Below the pieces are notes generated by a model, which worked only from the letters and a program-made list of their open reading frames with translations, did no database searches and was not told the DNA's origin. 64,000 nucleotides of DNA from Planctomycetota bacterium (GTDB lineage: Bacteria > Planctomycetota > UBA1135), in NCBI GenBank assembly GCA_021776795.1, contig JAJFFC010000028.1, positions 1 to 64,000 on the forward strand, read 5' to 3'. Every line of letters begins with the position of its first letter. Position 1 is the stretch's first letter. Positions 25,633 through 35,036 of the stretch are shown in pieces. A program made the translations under genes and the position numbers.

Positions 25633-26943
25633 ATGAAGATGCATACACGCATCATCCTGGCGATGATTCTTGGCCTCGTCGTGGGATGGGGGCTGCAGAC
25701 TTTTGCCGAGGCCGACTATCTCACGACTACGGTGATGAAGGGTGGACTCGAGGTCCAGCAAGAGGTCCTCGACCCCAATTCGCAGCGTGCGCAATGGCTG
25801 GTGCCCTTCGTCATGGCCGCCGATATCTTCATGCGCCTGCTGAAGATGCTGATTGTGCCGCTGGTCCTGACTAGTATCGTGACTGGTGTCGCGGGAATCT
25901 CTGGCGGACGTGAGTTTGGGCGCCTCGGGATGAAGACCCTGGGCTATTACCTGACGACCTCGATGCTCGCCATCATCACCGGTCTGGTTATCATCAACTT
26001 GACCCAGCCAGGAGTCGGCGCGGCGCTCAATCTTGCCGTTCCGGCCGAGTTCAACCCTGGTGAGGGCTCCAGCTTCCTCGACATTCTGCAGCGCATGGTG
26101 CCGCCCAACGTCTTTGGCGCTCTCAGCGACAACGGCCAAATGCTGCAGATCATTGTCTTTGCGCTGCTCATGGGCTTCTTTATTGGTCGCCTGGGCCAAC
26201 CGCACAAAGACCGCATGCAGGGCTTTTTTGAATCTGCCTTCCAACTCATGATGGCGGTGGCCACGGCGGTCCTAAAGCTGATTCCCTATGGCGTCTTTGC
26301 CTTGGTCGCCAAAGTGGTGGGGGAAACCGGTTTCGAAGTCTTCAAGCCGCTTTTGACCTATATGGTCATCGTGGCCGCGGCTTTACTGTTCCACGCCGTG
26401 GTGGTTCTGCCGCTGCTACTCAAATTTGTGGGCGGCATCTCGCCGATTGCCTGGTTCCGCGCCATGACCCCGGCGCTAATGACCGCCTTTTCGACCTCAA
26501 GCAGTTCGATCACACTACCGGCCACGATGGAGGCGGCCGAGCACCGCGGCGGCATCTCTAATCGCCACACCTCCTTCGTTTTGCCGCTGGGCGCGACCAT
26601 CAATATGGATGGCACTGCGCTGTACGAATGCGTCGGCGTAATTTTCCTGTCGCAGTATTACGCCTCGACCGGCGACTTCGACCTAACCATTGGCAAGCAA
26701 GTGTTCATTGTCATGACCGCCCTGTTTGCCTCGATTGGCGCCGCCGGCATTCCGTCGGCCGGCCTCATCATGATGACCGCGATTCTGTCCGCCCTGGGCC
26801 TGCCCACGGAAGGCGCGCTCATGTTGCTGGCGATTGACCGCCCACTCGACATGCTTCGCACCATGGTGAATGTCTGGTCCGATTCCTGCGGCGCGGCACT
26901 CATCGCGAAGTCCGAAGGCGATGCGATACTAGCTACGAAATGA
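25633..26943 (+). CDS. Dicarboxylate/amino acid:cation symporter (DAACS family)
   Basis: 436 aa, about eight transmembrane helices with two re-entrant loops, in the inner membrane. The hairpin-1 serine-rich motif STSSSSITLPATM and the transmembrane-7 motif LGATINMDGTALYE, which binds cation and substrate, are intact, and the C-terminal PLDMLRTMVNVWSDSCGA matches the family. Takes up glutamate, aspartate or C4-dicarboxylates with Na+ or H+; the exact substrate cannot be told. TAGGAT ends 6 bases before the ATG, predicting a leaderless start. Its stop overlaps the lon start. Confidence 0.9.
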   Translation: MKMHTRIILAMILGLVVGWGLQTFAEADYLTTTVMKGGLEVQQEVLDPNSQRAQWLVPFVMAADIFMRLLKMLIVPLVLTSIVTGVAGISGGREFGRLGMKTLGYYLTTSMLAIITGLVIINLTQPGVGAALNLAVPAEFNPGEGSSFLDILQRMVPPNVFGALSDNGQMLQIIVFALLMGFFIGRLGQPHKDRMQGFFESAFQLMMAVATAVLKLIPYGVFALVAKVVGETGFEVFKPLLTYMVIVAAALLFHAVVVLPLLLKFVGGISPIAWFRAMTPALMTAFSTSSSSITLPATMEAAEHRGGISNRHTSFVLPLGATINMDGTALYECVGVIFLSQYYASTGDFDLTIGKQVFIVMTALFASIGAAGIPSAGLIMMTAILSALGLPTEGALMLLAIDRPLDMLRTMVNVWSDSCGAALIAKSEGDAILATK

Positions 26944-29375
26944 GCTCGAGCGACGACGACATCCCCGGCGACGAAATCGAAATTCTCCTCCCCCGCAATG
27001 AAGATTTAGGTGGGGGCCAAGAAGAGGACTTGCCTGCCCTGCCGGCCATCAAAGACGATGACCTGCCCAAGCTACTGGTGGTGTTTCCGCTACGGCGCTC
27101 GGTGCCTTTCCCTGGTTTAGTCATGCCTGTGCATGCCGATCAGGGTTATGAAACCGGCATCATGGAAAAGGCTTTGGCCGATGGCCAGCGCATCGGTCTG
27201 TTGCTCGCTCCCGGCATGGATGAAAGCGGGGTCATCAAGAGCGCCAAAGAAATGGCCCGGGTGGGGGTGATTGCCGAAATCCACAAGCGCATTCGCCTTC
27301 CCGACGGCAACACCAACTATTTATGCCGCGGGCTCAAGCGCTTTCGCGTCAGTCGCTTTGTGCGTCTGCGCAAGATTCCGGTGGCCCGAGTGCACTACCC
27401 GGAAGACATCTATCCAGCTGGGCCCGAAACCGAAGCTTTGGCGCGCAATGTGCTGAGTTTGGCGCAGAAGGTGGCCTCGCATAACCCGTCTTTGGGCGAT
27501 GGCTTCAATCTTGCCGCCCTGAACATTGACCCCTCTGGCAACTTGGCCGATTTTGCGGCGGCCTATCTGCTCAAGGAGGCGCCGGCCAAGCAAGCGATTT
27601 TGGAGCAGCTCGATGTCTGCGAGCGTTTGCGCATGGTCGATGAAGGCCTCACCCGAGAATTGGTCACCCTGGAGTTGGGTGATCGCATTCAACAAGAAAT
27701 TCGCGAGCGCATCGAAGCGCAGCAGAAGGAATATTTCTTGCGCGAACAGATTCGTATCATTCGTCGCGAACTTGGCGAAGAACAAGATCCGCAGGAACAG
27801 GATCGCGAGTTGTTCCTGGGCCGACTCAAGGAGCGTGAGTTTCCGCAGGAAGTTGCGGACAAGGTGCGCAGTGAAGTGGAGCGCCTCGGCACCATTCCAC
27901 AAGCCTCTCCGGAGTATTCGGTGGTGCGCAATTACTTGGAGTGGTTGACCGAGCTGCCATGGAATTTGTCGAGCGATGATCGCATCGACCTCGACGCTGC
28001 CTCCAAGCTTCTGGAGCGCGATCACTTTGGCTTGAAAGAGGCGAAAGAGCGCATTTTGGAGTACCTCGGCGTGCGCAAACTGCGCCCGGATCACCGCGGA
28101 GCGATTCTTTGCTTCGTCGGCCCTCCGGGAGTCGGCAAAACTTCCTTGGCCATGGCCTTGGCCGAATCGATGGGGCGCAAGCTCGAGCGCATGAGCCTTG
28201 GCGGTATGCGCGATGAAGCCGAGATTAAGGGTCACCGCCGCACCTACATCGGCGCCTTGCCCGGTCGCCTGATGCAAATGTTGCGTCGTGCTGGCACCGA
28301 TAACCCGGTCATCGTGCTCGATGAAGTCGACAAGCTTGGTAAGGACTTCCGCGGTGACCCCTCTTCGGCATTGCTCGAAGTTCTGGACCCCGCGCAGAAC
28401 CATGCCTTCCTAGATCTGTTCCTTGATGTGCCCTTTGATCTGTCCAAGGTCATGTTTGTGGCGACTGCGAACAATTTGTATGAGATTCCCGGCCCACTTC
28501 GGGATCGCATGGAAATCATTGAGTTGGCTGGCTATCTACGCGCCGAAAAAGTCAAGATTGCGCAGCGCCACTTGCTGCCGCGGCAGTTGGAGGAACATGG
28601 CCTAGATGCTTCTAAGTTGAAGCTACCCATCGCCACCATGCGTGGCCTGATCGATGGCTACACCCGCGAAGCCGGCGTGCGTACGTTAGAAAAGAAACTA
28701 GCTTCCCTGTGCCGCAAGCGCACTTTGGAGTTGGCGCGCCGCAAGCGCCCCAAGCCGGCGATCCTGCCGCAACAGCTTTTGGAATACCTAGGCCCAGCGC
28801 AGTTCCAAGATGACCCGGTGCGCCTCAGTCCGGACATCGGCGTGGCTCTTGGTTTGGCCTATACCTCCTACGGTGGCGATGTCCTCGAAATCGAATGCGC
28901 CGCCTTCCCTGGCAATGGCCGCGTGCAAACCACCGGTCGCCTTGGCGATGTCATGACCGAATCTTGCCGCATCGCGCACTCCTTCCTGCGCGATCATGGC
29001 AAGCAATGGGGCCTCGACCCCAAGGTTTTAGCGAAGCATGACTTGCATTTGCACTTCCCTGCTGGCGCGGTGCCCAAAGACGGTCCTTCGGCGGGCATCA
29101 CCATCGCCGCAGCCATGCTTTCGCGCCTGCTTGAGAAGAAGCTCAAGGTGAAGACGGCCATGACTGGCGAGATCAGTCTCACCGGCGAAGTCCTCCCTGT
29201 GGGCGGAATCCGCGAGAAGGTACTTTCCGCCAAGCGCCTTGGTGTGAAGCGGGCGATTCTCCCGGCCGGCAACGAACGCGATGTCCTGCAACTCGAAGCC
29301 GAATGGACCCGCGGTTTGGATATTTGTTATGTCCACCACTTCGACGACGTCGCCCCGCTGATTTTCAAAAGCTAG
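26940..29375 (+). CDS. lon: ATP-dependent protease Lon
   Basis: 811 aa, full-length Lon that degrades misfolded and regulatory proteins in the cytoplasm. An acidic N-terminal tail (1-42) precedes the substrate-binding N-domain (about 43-245) and a coiled region. The AAA+ domain has Walker A GPPGVGKTS (about 394) and Walker B VIVLDEVDK (about 458). The C-terminal protease domain has the Ser-Lys dyad: Ser in KDGPSAGIT (about 718) and Lys in GIREKVLSAK (about 759). The ATG overlaps the symporter stop (ATGA), an uncommon pairing that couples lon translation to a transporter. Confidence 0.96.
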   Translation: MSSSDDDIPGDEIEILLPRNEDLGGGQEEDLPALPAIKDDDLPKLLVVFPLRRSVPFPGLVMPVHADQGYETGIMEKALADGQRIGLLLAPGMDESGVIKSAKEMARVGVIAEIHKRIRLPDGNTNYLCRGLKRFRVSRFVRLRKIPVARVHYPEDIYPAGPETEALARNVLSLAQKVASHNPSLGDGFNLAALNIDPSGNLADFAAAYLLKEAPAKQAILEQLDVCERLRMVDEGLTRELVTLELGDRIQQEIRERIEAQQKEYFLREQIRIIRRELGEEQDPQEQDRELFLGRLKEREFPQEVADKVRSEVERLGTIPQASPEYSVVRNYLEWLTELPWNLSSDDRIDLDAASKLLERDHFGLKEAKERILEYLGVRKLRPDHRGAILCFVGPPGVGKTSLAMALAESMGRKLERMSLGGMRDEAEIKGHRRTYIGALPGRLMQMLRRAGTDNPVIVLDEVDKLGKDFRGDPSSALLEVLDPAQNHAFLDLFLDVPFDLSKVMFVATANNLYEIPGPLRDRMEIIELAGYLRAEKVKIAQRHLLPRQLEEHGLDASKLKLPIATMRGLIDGYTREAGVRTLEKKLASLCRKRTLELARRKRPKPAILPQQLLEYLGPAQFQDDPVRLSPDIGVALGLAYTSYGGDVLEIECAAFPGNGRVQTTGRLGDVMTESCRIAHSFLRDHGKQWGLDPKVLAKHDLHLHFPAGAVPKDGPSAGITIAAAMLSRLLEKKLKVKTAMTGEISLTGEVLPVGGIREKVLSAKRLGVKRAILPAGNERDVLQLEAEWTRGLDICYVHHFDDVAPLIFKS

Positions 29376-29396
29376 GCAAGGCAGTAGGTTTCTGCG

Positions 29397-30098
29397 CTAA
29401 GCTAGGCCGAGGCTCTGCATTTGCTCAAGCCAATGCGGGATGCCGCCATGGCAAAGGTAATCGGCGTGGGGGTAGGCGTTTCCTGCGGCGGCGGCTTCGA
29501 CCACGCCAATCGTGAAGGCGCCGGAGGCTCGCGCTGCAGCCATGCCGGTGGGGGAATCTTCAAAAGCCCAAGCTTCCTCCGTAGCAACTCCCAAAGCTTC
29601 GGCGGCGGCGTGGAAGACGTCAGGTGCGGGCTTGCCATGGACCACGTCATCATGGCCGGAGCGGCGTATCGGCAGGGCATCGGCGAGGCCTGCTGCCGCC
29701 AGCGAGGCGTCGATTTGTTGCCGTGGCGAGGACGAGGCCACGGCCATCGGCACCGCAACCCGCTGCGCCCAGTCCAGCAATTCGAGCACTCCAGGCAGGG
29801 GCTTTATGCTGGTGGCGTGCAGGAGTTGCAAATAGGCCTCGCTGCGCGCCGTGACCAACTCTGGAACCGGCGTGGTCAGGGGCAAGACTCGTTTCAAGTC
29901 TTCCCAAAACGGCACTTCGGCCCAACCGAAGTACGGGGCATAGGTGCTTTGGTCGAAAGCCACGCCGCACTGCTCCAAGACCTGAATCACACTGGCAAAA
30001 TGCAAGGGCTCAGTGTTGACCAAGGTGCCGTCGAGATCAAACAGCAAAGCCGCTGGCCGCGTGGTCGGCAAAGGGCGAGGGCGAGAAGAAGGCGGCAT
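29397..30098 (-). CDS. HAD-superfamily phosphatase/phosphomutase (beta-PGM-like)
   Basis: 233 aa from ATG 30098; the longer open frame upstream has no HAD features. Motif I is LLFDLDGTLVNTEPLH, motif II the AVASSS block, motif III Lys in HGKPAPDVF, and motif IV AFEDSPTG. The cap domain sits between motifs I and II, as in beta-phosphoglucomutase and phosphoglycolate phosphatase relatives. Substrate open: a sugar phosphate or phosphoglycolate is likely. Convergent with lon (21-base gap) and back-to-back with the lipoprotein gene at 30114. Confidence 0.8.
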   Translation of the reverse strand: MPPSSRPRPLPTTRPAALLFDLDGTLVNTEPLHFASVIQVLEQCGVAFDQSTYAPYFGWAEVPFWEDLKRVLPLTTPVPELVTARSEAYLQLLHATSIKPLPGVLELLDWAQRVAVPMAVASSSPRQQIDASLAAAGLADALPIRRSGHDDVVHGKPAPDVFHAAAEALGVATEEAWAFEDSPTGMAAARASGAFTIGVVEAAAAGNAYPHADYLCHGGIPHWLEQMQSLGLA

Positions 30099-30113
30099 GA
30101 ATGGCGAGCCGGT

Positions 30114-31370
30114 TTGTGCAAATTCTGTGTGAGTACTTTGGCGATGGCTGGTCTGCTCACGGCTTGCGTACATCCTACGCTCGAGCAAGACCTCCAAGCC
30201 GAGAGCTTGCTCCACGAGCCACTTGCGGTGGAGTTGCGCTTGCCGCTGAATCTGGAGCCATGGCGCGCCGAGTTGGAGCAGGACATTCGCGAGATGGCGT
30301 CGGCCTTTCCCGAAGTCACAGCGCGTTGGCAACGCAATGACCTGCTGCCGCTAACCAATCCAGATGCGGCGAGTGCTAGGGCCCTTACGTTGGTCGTGGT
30401 CGAGCGCGAGCACGATGCCGCCATTCTCTATCAACGCCTCGGTCTCTTTGGTGACCCTGCAGTGCCACGAACCTTTCCCAGCGAAGGCTTGGCGGTGGTG
30501 CCCTTGCCGCGCTCCGATCGCTTGCTTCATCGATGGCCCTCGCCGCCTCAGTCGTGGCGCCATTCTTTCCGCCATGAGTTGGCCCACCTCCTGAGTTTGC
30601 AGGATGCGACCTTGCGCGCGGCGCCCACTTGGTTTCAGGAGGGCTTCGCCGAGGCTTGGTGCGAGGGCCGTCCAGATCAAACATGGACTCCAGAATGGCC
30701 CTATGCCCTAAGCCTGCATCGATGGTGGAGCGAGCCACTCGAAGCGGCCCCGGCAGAGGTCCGCTATACGGCGCTAGCCGCCCAAGTGCGGCAACTGCTG
30801 AACTCATCCGCGGTTTTGCCTTGGGAGCAGCAGGAGGCCTTCCAGGGCCTTTCCCAGCCCGAAGCGGCACCCTTTGTGGGTTTGCGTGGCCGTGAAGCCG
30901 CCTGGGATGAGGTGTCCGGCGACTATCTGCTGATGACCCGCCCTCTGGAGCACGTGGAGTTAGATTTGCCTTGGACTTGGGATGGCCGCGAGCCGCTGGA
31001 GCTTGAACTGCAACTCGGCCGCACCGGCGAGCCTGAAGCGGGTCTTTTGCTTTATCCACAGGGCCAAGAACTCACTGCCAGCGGGCGCATGCGCTTACGC
31101 TTTAGTCGCCATGGCGGCCTGGCGCTCTACCCCGAGCATGCGGGGGAGCAGACCCTTTTCCAGGCCGTGACAGATCCGCCGGGAGAGCCGCAACCAGGTC
31201 GCAGCCGTGGCATGGTACTTTCCCACCACGACGGCAATCTTGTGCTTAAGGCCGACGACTTCCGCCGTAGTGTCTCACTCGAAGGCACCGACCTCACATT
31301 CCCTTTGCAGTTGCGGCTCTATGTCCGCGACGGAGCATTGCGCGCGCATTTGCCCACCCCACAACCATGA
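30114..31370 (+). CDS. Putative zinc metallopeptidase lipoprotein (HExxH gluzincin-like)
   Basis: About 418 aa. The start is uncertain: TTG 30114 gives MCKFCVSTLAMAGLLTAC, a good lipoprotein signal (lipobox LTAC); GTG 30129 or ATG 30144 would give shorter signals. The zinc motif is HELAH (about 154-158), and EGFAEAW about 20 residues later supplies the third ligand Glu and a conserved aromatic, the layout of gluzincins of the peptidase MA group. A C-terminal beta-rich region (about 270-418) without catalytic motif may bind carbohydrate or protein. The ATGA overlap with sppA suggests a joint role in envelope protein turnover. Confidence 0.62.
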   Translation: MCKFCVSTLAMAGLLTACVHPTLEQDLQAESLLHEPLAVELRLPLNLEPWRAELEQDIREMASAFPEVTARWQRNDLLPLTNPDAASARALTLVVVEREHDAAILYQRLGLFGDPAVPRTFPSEGLAVVPLPRSDRLLHRWPSPPQSWRHSFRHELAHLLSLQDATLRAAPTWFQEGFAEAWCEGRPDQTWTPEWPYALSLHRWWSEPLEAAPAEVRYTALAAQVRQLLNSSAVLPWEQQEAFQGLSQPEAAPFVGLRGREAAWDEVSGDYLLMTRPLEHVELDLPWTWDGREPLELELQLGRTGEPEAGLLLYPQGQELTASGRMRLRFSRHGGLALYPEHAGEQTLFQAVTDPPGEPQPGRSRGMVLSHHDGNLVLKADDFRRSVSLEGTDLTFPLQLRLYVRDGALRAHLPTPQP

Positions 31371-33154
31371 AAGAATTTCTTCGCACTACCCTCGCTGCCG
31401 TCATCGGCACCCTGCTTGCCGTCGGCATTTTGCTGGGCATTTTGAGCAGCCAGTTGATGGAGCAACGGCAACCTGATTTGGCGGACTCCGTGGTCTTGGT
31501 TTTGAATGGCGATGTCATGTTTACCGATCGCGGATCTGTGCCCAGTTTGGCCGACACGGTGGCTCAGGGAGCGGTTTCCACCTTGCCTTTGCGGCGGCTG
31601 ATTGAAGCGATTGATCGCGCTGCCGATGACGGCCGTGTCGATGCGATTTTGCTATTGGAAGGCGGGCCATGGGTGTCGGGTTTAGCGGCCAAGCAAGAGG
31701 TCTTTGATGCCTTAGCGCGCTTCCGTGGTCGCGGCAAAACCATTGTCGCCTACGGAGATGACTTCACCATGGACTCTTATTGGTGGGCTTCACTCGCCGA
31801 TACCATCGTCATGCCGACCTTGGGTACCTTCGATTTTTCTGGCCTCGGCGTGGAGCTGCAATATTACGCGCGGGCGATGGAGAAGCTTGGCCTAGAAATG
31901 CAGGTCACCCGGGTCGGGCGCTTCAAGTCCGCAGTGGAACCCTATTTGCTAACCGGCCCCAGCGAGGCCGACCGAGAGCAATGGGCCAATCTATTGGGGG
32001 ACTTGCAACATGAGATTCTGGAAGACATTGCGCTAGCTCGAGGTTTTGCGGTGGAGGACCTCGAAGCCTTGGTGCAGGCCCCCGGAATGTTCCTTGCTGC
32101 GGAAGCCTTGGAGCGCGGGTTTATCGATCGCACCGCTTCCTTTGAAAGTGTGATGGAGGAGCTTCGCGATTTGGTCGGCAGTGGCGATGACACCGGAGAT
32201 TGGGATACCTCGCACAGCTTTGCTCAGGTGGGTCTCTTGCGCTATCTCGCAGACATTCATCAGGACCCCCCGGAGTATGCCAATTGGATTGCCGTGGTCT
32301 ACGCCGAGGGCACGATTGTGGACGGCTATGACTCAGACAACATTGGCGGTGCGCAGCTCGCCGAAGAGTTGCGTCAAATCCGTTTGGGCGAATGGGCCGA
32401 AGCCGTGGTGTTGCGCATCAACAGCCCTGGCGGAAGTGCCACCGCGAGTGAAGTCATCTTGCGCGAAGTTCAATTATTGCGTGAGGCTGAAATCCCCGTC
32501 GTAGTTTCTATGGGCGACCTTGCGGCATCGGGTGGTTATTGGATTGCCTGCCAGGCCGATTTGATTTACGCCGAGCCGACCACCATCACTGGGTCGATTG
32601 GTGTGTTTGGCATGTTTCCTAATGCCGCAGGCTTGCTGGACAAGTTGGGCATTGATGTTGCCTCGGTGCAAATCGGGCCGCGAGCCGACATGATGTCCCT
32701 CGCCCGGCCCAAGAGCGAAGAAGAATTGGAGCTCATGCAAGGCTATGTCGACCTGATTTACGAAGGCTTTCTTGAGCGCGTTGCTGAGGGCCGCATCATG
32801 ACCGTGGAAGAGGTTGACGCCATCGCCAGCGGTCGCGTTTGGTCGGGCATCCGCGCGCATGAACTTGGTTTAGTCGATCACTTGGGTTCGCTCGATGATG
32901 CGATTACTGCTGCCGCTAGTTTTGCCGGGGTGGAAGATGACTATGAGGTGGATTACAGTACAGTTGAAACGACTGCCGTCGAAGATTGGCTCGACACCAT
33001 GCTGGCGCCTGAAGACTACCCGGTCATCCACGGGCCTGCCGTGCTCCAGGCCATCGGGCAGTTAGAGCAAGACCTGGGCATAGAAACGCTCCTGCGTATG
33101 CGCCAAACTCAAGGCGTCCAAGCGCGTCTTCCTTACCGCTTTGTGTTGCGTTAA
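31367..33154 (+). CDS. sppA: Signal peptide peptidase SppA, 67K type
   Basis: 595 aa, the long duplicated SppA with two ClpP-like halves, anchored by an N-terminal helix (about 8-28) with the catalytic part in the periplasm. The general-base Lys is in GRFKSAVEPY (about residue 187, N-terminal half) and the nucleophile Ser is in GDLAASGGYW (about 388, C-terminal half), as in the E. coli enzyme. INSPGGSATAS marks the oxyanion region. It cleaves leftover signal peptides, fitting a genome rich in secreted and lipidated proteins. It overlaps the zincin lipoprotein gene by 4 bases. Its stop shares a TTAA with the convergent glycosyltransferase stop. Confidence 0.92.
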   Translation: MKEFLRTTLAAVIGTLLAVGILLGILSSQLMEQRQPDLADSVVLVLNGDVMFTDRGSVPSLADTVAQGAVSTLPLRRLIEAIDRAADDGRVDAILLLEGGPWVSGLAAKQEVFDALARFRGRGKTIVAYGDDFTMDSYWWASLADTIVMPTLGTFDFSGLGVELQYYARAMEKLGLEMQVTRVGRFKSAVEPYLLTGPSEADREQWANLLGDLQHEILEDIALARGFAVEDLEALVQAPGMFLAAEALERGFIDRTASFESVMEELRDLVGSGDDTGDWDTSHSFAQVGLLRYLADIHQDPPEYANWIAVVYAEGTIVDGYDSDNIGGAQLAEELRQIRLGEWAEAVVLRINSPGGSATASEVILREVQLLREAEIPVVVSMGDLAASGGYWIACQADLIYAEPTTITGSIGVFGMFPNAAGLLDKLGIDVASVQIGPRADMMSLARPKSEEELELMQGYVDLIYEGFLERVAEGRIMTVEEVDAIASGRVWSGIRAHELGLVDHLGSLDDAITAAASFAGVEDDYEVDYSTVETTAVEDWLDTMLAPEDYPVIHGPAVLQAIGQLEQDLGIETLLRMRQTQGVQARLPYRFVLR

Positions 33155-34221
33155 GGCTGGGCGCGCAACAGATCGTCTAAGGCCTCGACCACGGCTTCCG
33201 GAGCAATCCGGTCCATCCACGGTGAGCGCCGACTGCGATCGCGTGGAGGCGGTTCTTCGCCCTCTTTGCCGCCGTAGACCAGGCGCACCTGTTCCCCCGG
33301 TGGGGTGTAGATGAATGGGTCTGTGGCGCCAAACAGGCCAACCACCGGAGTGCCGCGATAGGCACCTAGGTGCAAGGGCCCGCTATCGGTGCCGATGAAG
33401 CCCTTCGCTTGATCCAGCAAAGCCATCAGGTGGGCCAAACTGGTGGTAGCTGGTGCAAGGGCAATGTTGGCGTCGGTGCCAATGAAGTCTCTCACCGCCT
33501 CGACATGGGCATGTACTTCGGGCTCTTCTGCAGCGGTCCAAAGGAGGCGCAGGGTGTGCCCTTGTTCGAGTAGAAGACAAGCGAGGCGGCGCCACGACGC
33601 ATGGGCCCAGGCTTTGTCGCGTCCATAGTCGGTCGTGGTGGTGTGTAGTAGAATCGTGCCGTCGGGAATCGTGCCGGCCATGGCTTGCACTGCTTCGTCG
33701 GCAAGTGACCAGCGGTGGTGCAGAGGGGCAGAACCCTTCCAGCCACAGGCTTCCACCAGAGCCAAGTCGCGAAGGTAGCGTGCGGTGCGTGGTTCGACGC
33801 AAACGCGATGATCGAGAAAGCGTTGCGAACCTTCGCGGGCGATGGGGGCGTCGAAGCCGATCTTGTGCTTGCTCGGAATGAACACCTCTTGCAGCGCGCT
33901 CTTGAGGTTGCCCTGAAAATCGAACACGAGGTCGAATCGGCCGCCTTCGCGTAGGCCGCGGAAGTGGCCCCACATCGGCCCTAGACCACGCCCCATGCGC
34001 CAAGACTTGCGCGGAAATTGGTGGAGCTGATCAATATACGGGTGCCCAGCGAGCAAACCGGCGTGGCGATCTTCCGTGAGCCAGTGGATTTCGGCCTCAG
34101 GAAGGGCCTGGCGCAGGGCATGAAGCGCCGGCAAGGCGAACACAATGTCGCCGAGTGCGCTCAAACGAAGGCACAAGATTCGTGCCTGTGGCGGCAATGA
34201 TGCCAGCTCAGGATGCCCCAT
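33151..34221 (-). CDS. Glycosyltransferase family 9 (heptosyltransferase-like)
   Basis: 356 aa from ATG 34221. The start is fixed by the family N-terminus ILCLRLSALGDIVFALPAL close behind it; the longer open frame upstream runs into the neighbour. Two Rossmann halves of GT-B type; the second holds GFIGTDSGPLHLGAYRG and VVGLFGATDP, the donor-binding motifs of ADP-heptose:LPS heptosyltransferases. Predicted to add heptose or a related sugar to lipid A-core on the cytoplasmic face. It is paired back-to-back with an LPS-kinase-like gene, supporting an LPS-core role. Confidence 0.87.
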   Translation of the reverse strand: MGHPELASLPPQARILCLRLSALGDIVFALPALHALRQALPEAEIHWLTEDRHAGLLAGHPYIDQLHQFPRKSWRMGRGLGPMWGHFRGLREGGRFDLVFDFQGNLKSALQEVFIPSKHKIGFDAPIAREGSQRFLDHRVCVEPRTARYLRDLALVEACGWKGSAPLHHRWSLADEAVQAMAGTIPDGTILLHTTTTDYGRDKAWAHASWRRLACLLLEQGHTLRLLWTAAEEPEVHAHVEAVRDFIGTDANIALAPATTSLAHLMALLDQAKGFIGTDSGPLHLGAYRGTPVVGLFGATDPFIYTPPGEQVRLVYGGKEGEEPPPRDRSRRSPWMDRIAPEAVVEALDDLLRAQP

Positions 34222-34229
34222 GCGGCGCA

Positions 34230-34239
34230 AGGATACCAT
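34230..34239. promoter_or_regulatory. Overlapping divergent -10 elements between GT9 and kinase-like gene
   Basis: The start codons are only 24 bases apart (34222-34245). On the plus strand TACCAT (34234-34239) ends 6 bases before the ATG at 34246. On the minus strand TATCCT (34235-34230) ends 8 bases before the ATG at 34221. The two hexamers overlap by two bases, so both mRNAs would be leaderless and the promoters mutually exclusive. Confidence 0.5.
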
Positions 34240-34245
34240 CGACCT

Positions 34246-34965
34246 ATGTCCGTCGAGGCCTGCGCCCCCCCGAGCTGGTCCAGCACCAATGCATGGTTGA
34301 TGATGGCTCCGCCACTTGCCGAGGAGCTTTCTCCGCAGGAGTGGTTGGCAGATGGCCCGCATTTGCTCGAAGAAGCCGCGCAGGCGGCAGACAACCGCGT
34401 CCTTGGCCACGGCCGAGGTGCCGCTCGCGCCATTTCCCTTGGCGACCAAGCTTGGGCTGGGGTTTGGCGCACCAACCGTCATGGTGGCCTGTTCGGCAAA
34501 ATTGGCGAGCGCCGCTATCGCAGCCCGCGGCGACTGCAACGCGAGGTCTGTCTGGTCTCGACTCTGCGCCGCGCTGACTTACCCACGCCCGAAATCTTGC
34601 TTGCCTATGCACATCGGCGGGGCATGTGGTGGGAGCAACATTTAGTCACCGCCGAGGTCACGGGAGCTTGCACCCTATTCGCGGCTGCCGATGAAGATGC
34701 CGCGCTCGAAGCCGCCCGTCGCCTGTTGGCCCGCCTGTTTGCGGTTGGCTTATGGGCCACCGACTTGCATCCGGATAATCTGTTGTGGCAACCAGAATCA
34801 GGCACCTGTTGGCTGATCGATTTGGCCGGGGCGCGACTCCTTGGCCGCCCGCTGCGTCGGCAGGAGCGGAGTGCTCGGGTCGAACGCTTCCTGCGCTACT
34901 TCGACAAGCATGCCGGTCGCCGCCCCCAAGGTGCCGAGCGCTTCCTCGATTTGATCGAAGGTTGA
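34246..34965 (+). CDS. Kdo/heptose kinase-like protein (protein-kinase fold)
   Basis: 239 aa from ATG 34246. It has a compact kinase-like fold: a Lys in GGLFGKIGERR could be the ATP-binding Lys, the catalytic-loop equivalent is DLHPDNLL (near 170), and the metal-binding Asp is in LIDLAGARLL (near 190). This matches the lipopolysaccharide core kinase group (WaaP/KdkA) rather than Ser/Thr kinases. The divergent heptosyltransferase gene supports phosphorylation of an LPS inner-core sugar. A RIO-like or aminoglycoside kinase is a less likely alternative. Confidence 0.7.
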   Translation: MSVEACAPPSWSSTNAWLMMAPPLAEELSPQEWLADGPHLLEEAAQAADNRVLGHGRGAARAISLGDQAWAGVWRTNRHGGLFGKIGERRYRSPRRLQREVCLVSTLRRADLPTPEILLAYAHRRGMWWEQHLVTAEVTGACTLFAAADEDAALEAARRLLARLFAVGLWATDLHPDNLLWQPESGTCWLIDLAGARLLGRPLRRQERSARVERFLRYFDKHAGRRPQGAERFLDLIEG

Positions 34966-35022
34966 ACCAAGCGGCCCCGCCGTGGTGGCAGGCGTGCGCG
35001 CCGCGGTGGCAAGCGGCGAAGT

Positions 35023-35028
35023 TAAACT
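35023..35028 (+). promoter_or_regulatory. -10 hexamer of cysS, leaderless arrangement
   Basis: TAAACT is followed by AGCGCGCT (8 bases) and the GTG start of cysS at 35037, with no Shine-Dalgarno. Confidence 0.45.
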
Positions 35029-35036
35029 AGCGCGCT

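Noticed and set aside
29421-30113. N-terminal extension of the zincin lipoprotein gene
   Set aside because: It lies opposite the HAD gene and would bury the lipoprotein signal in the middle of the protein.
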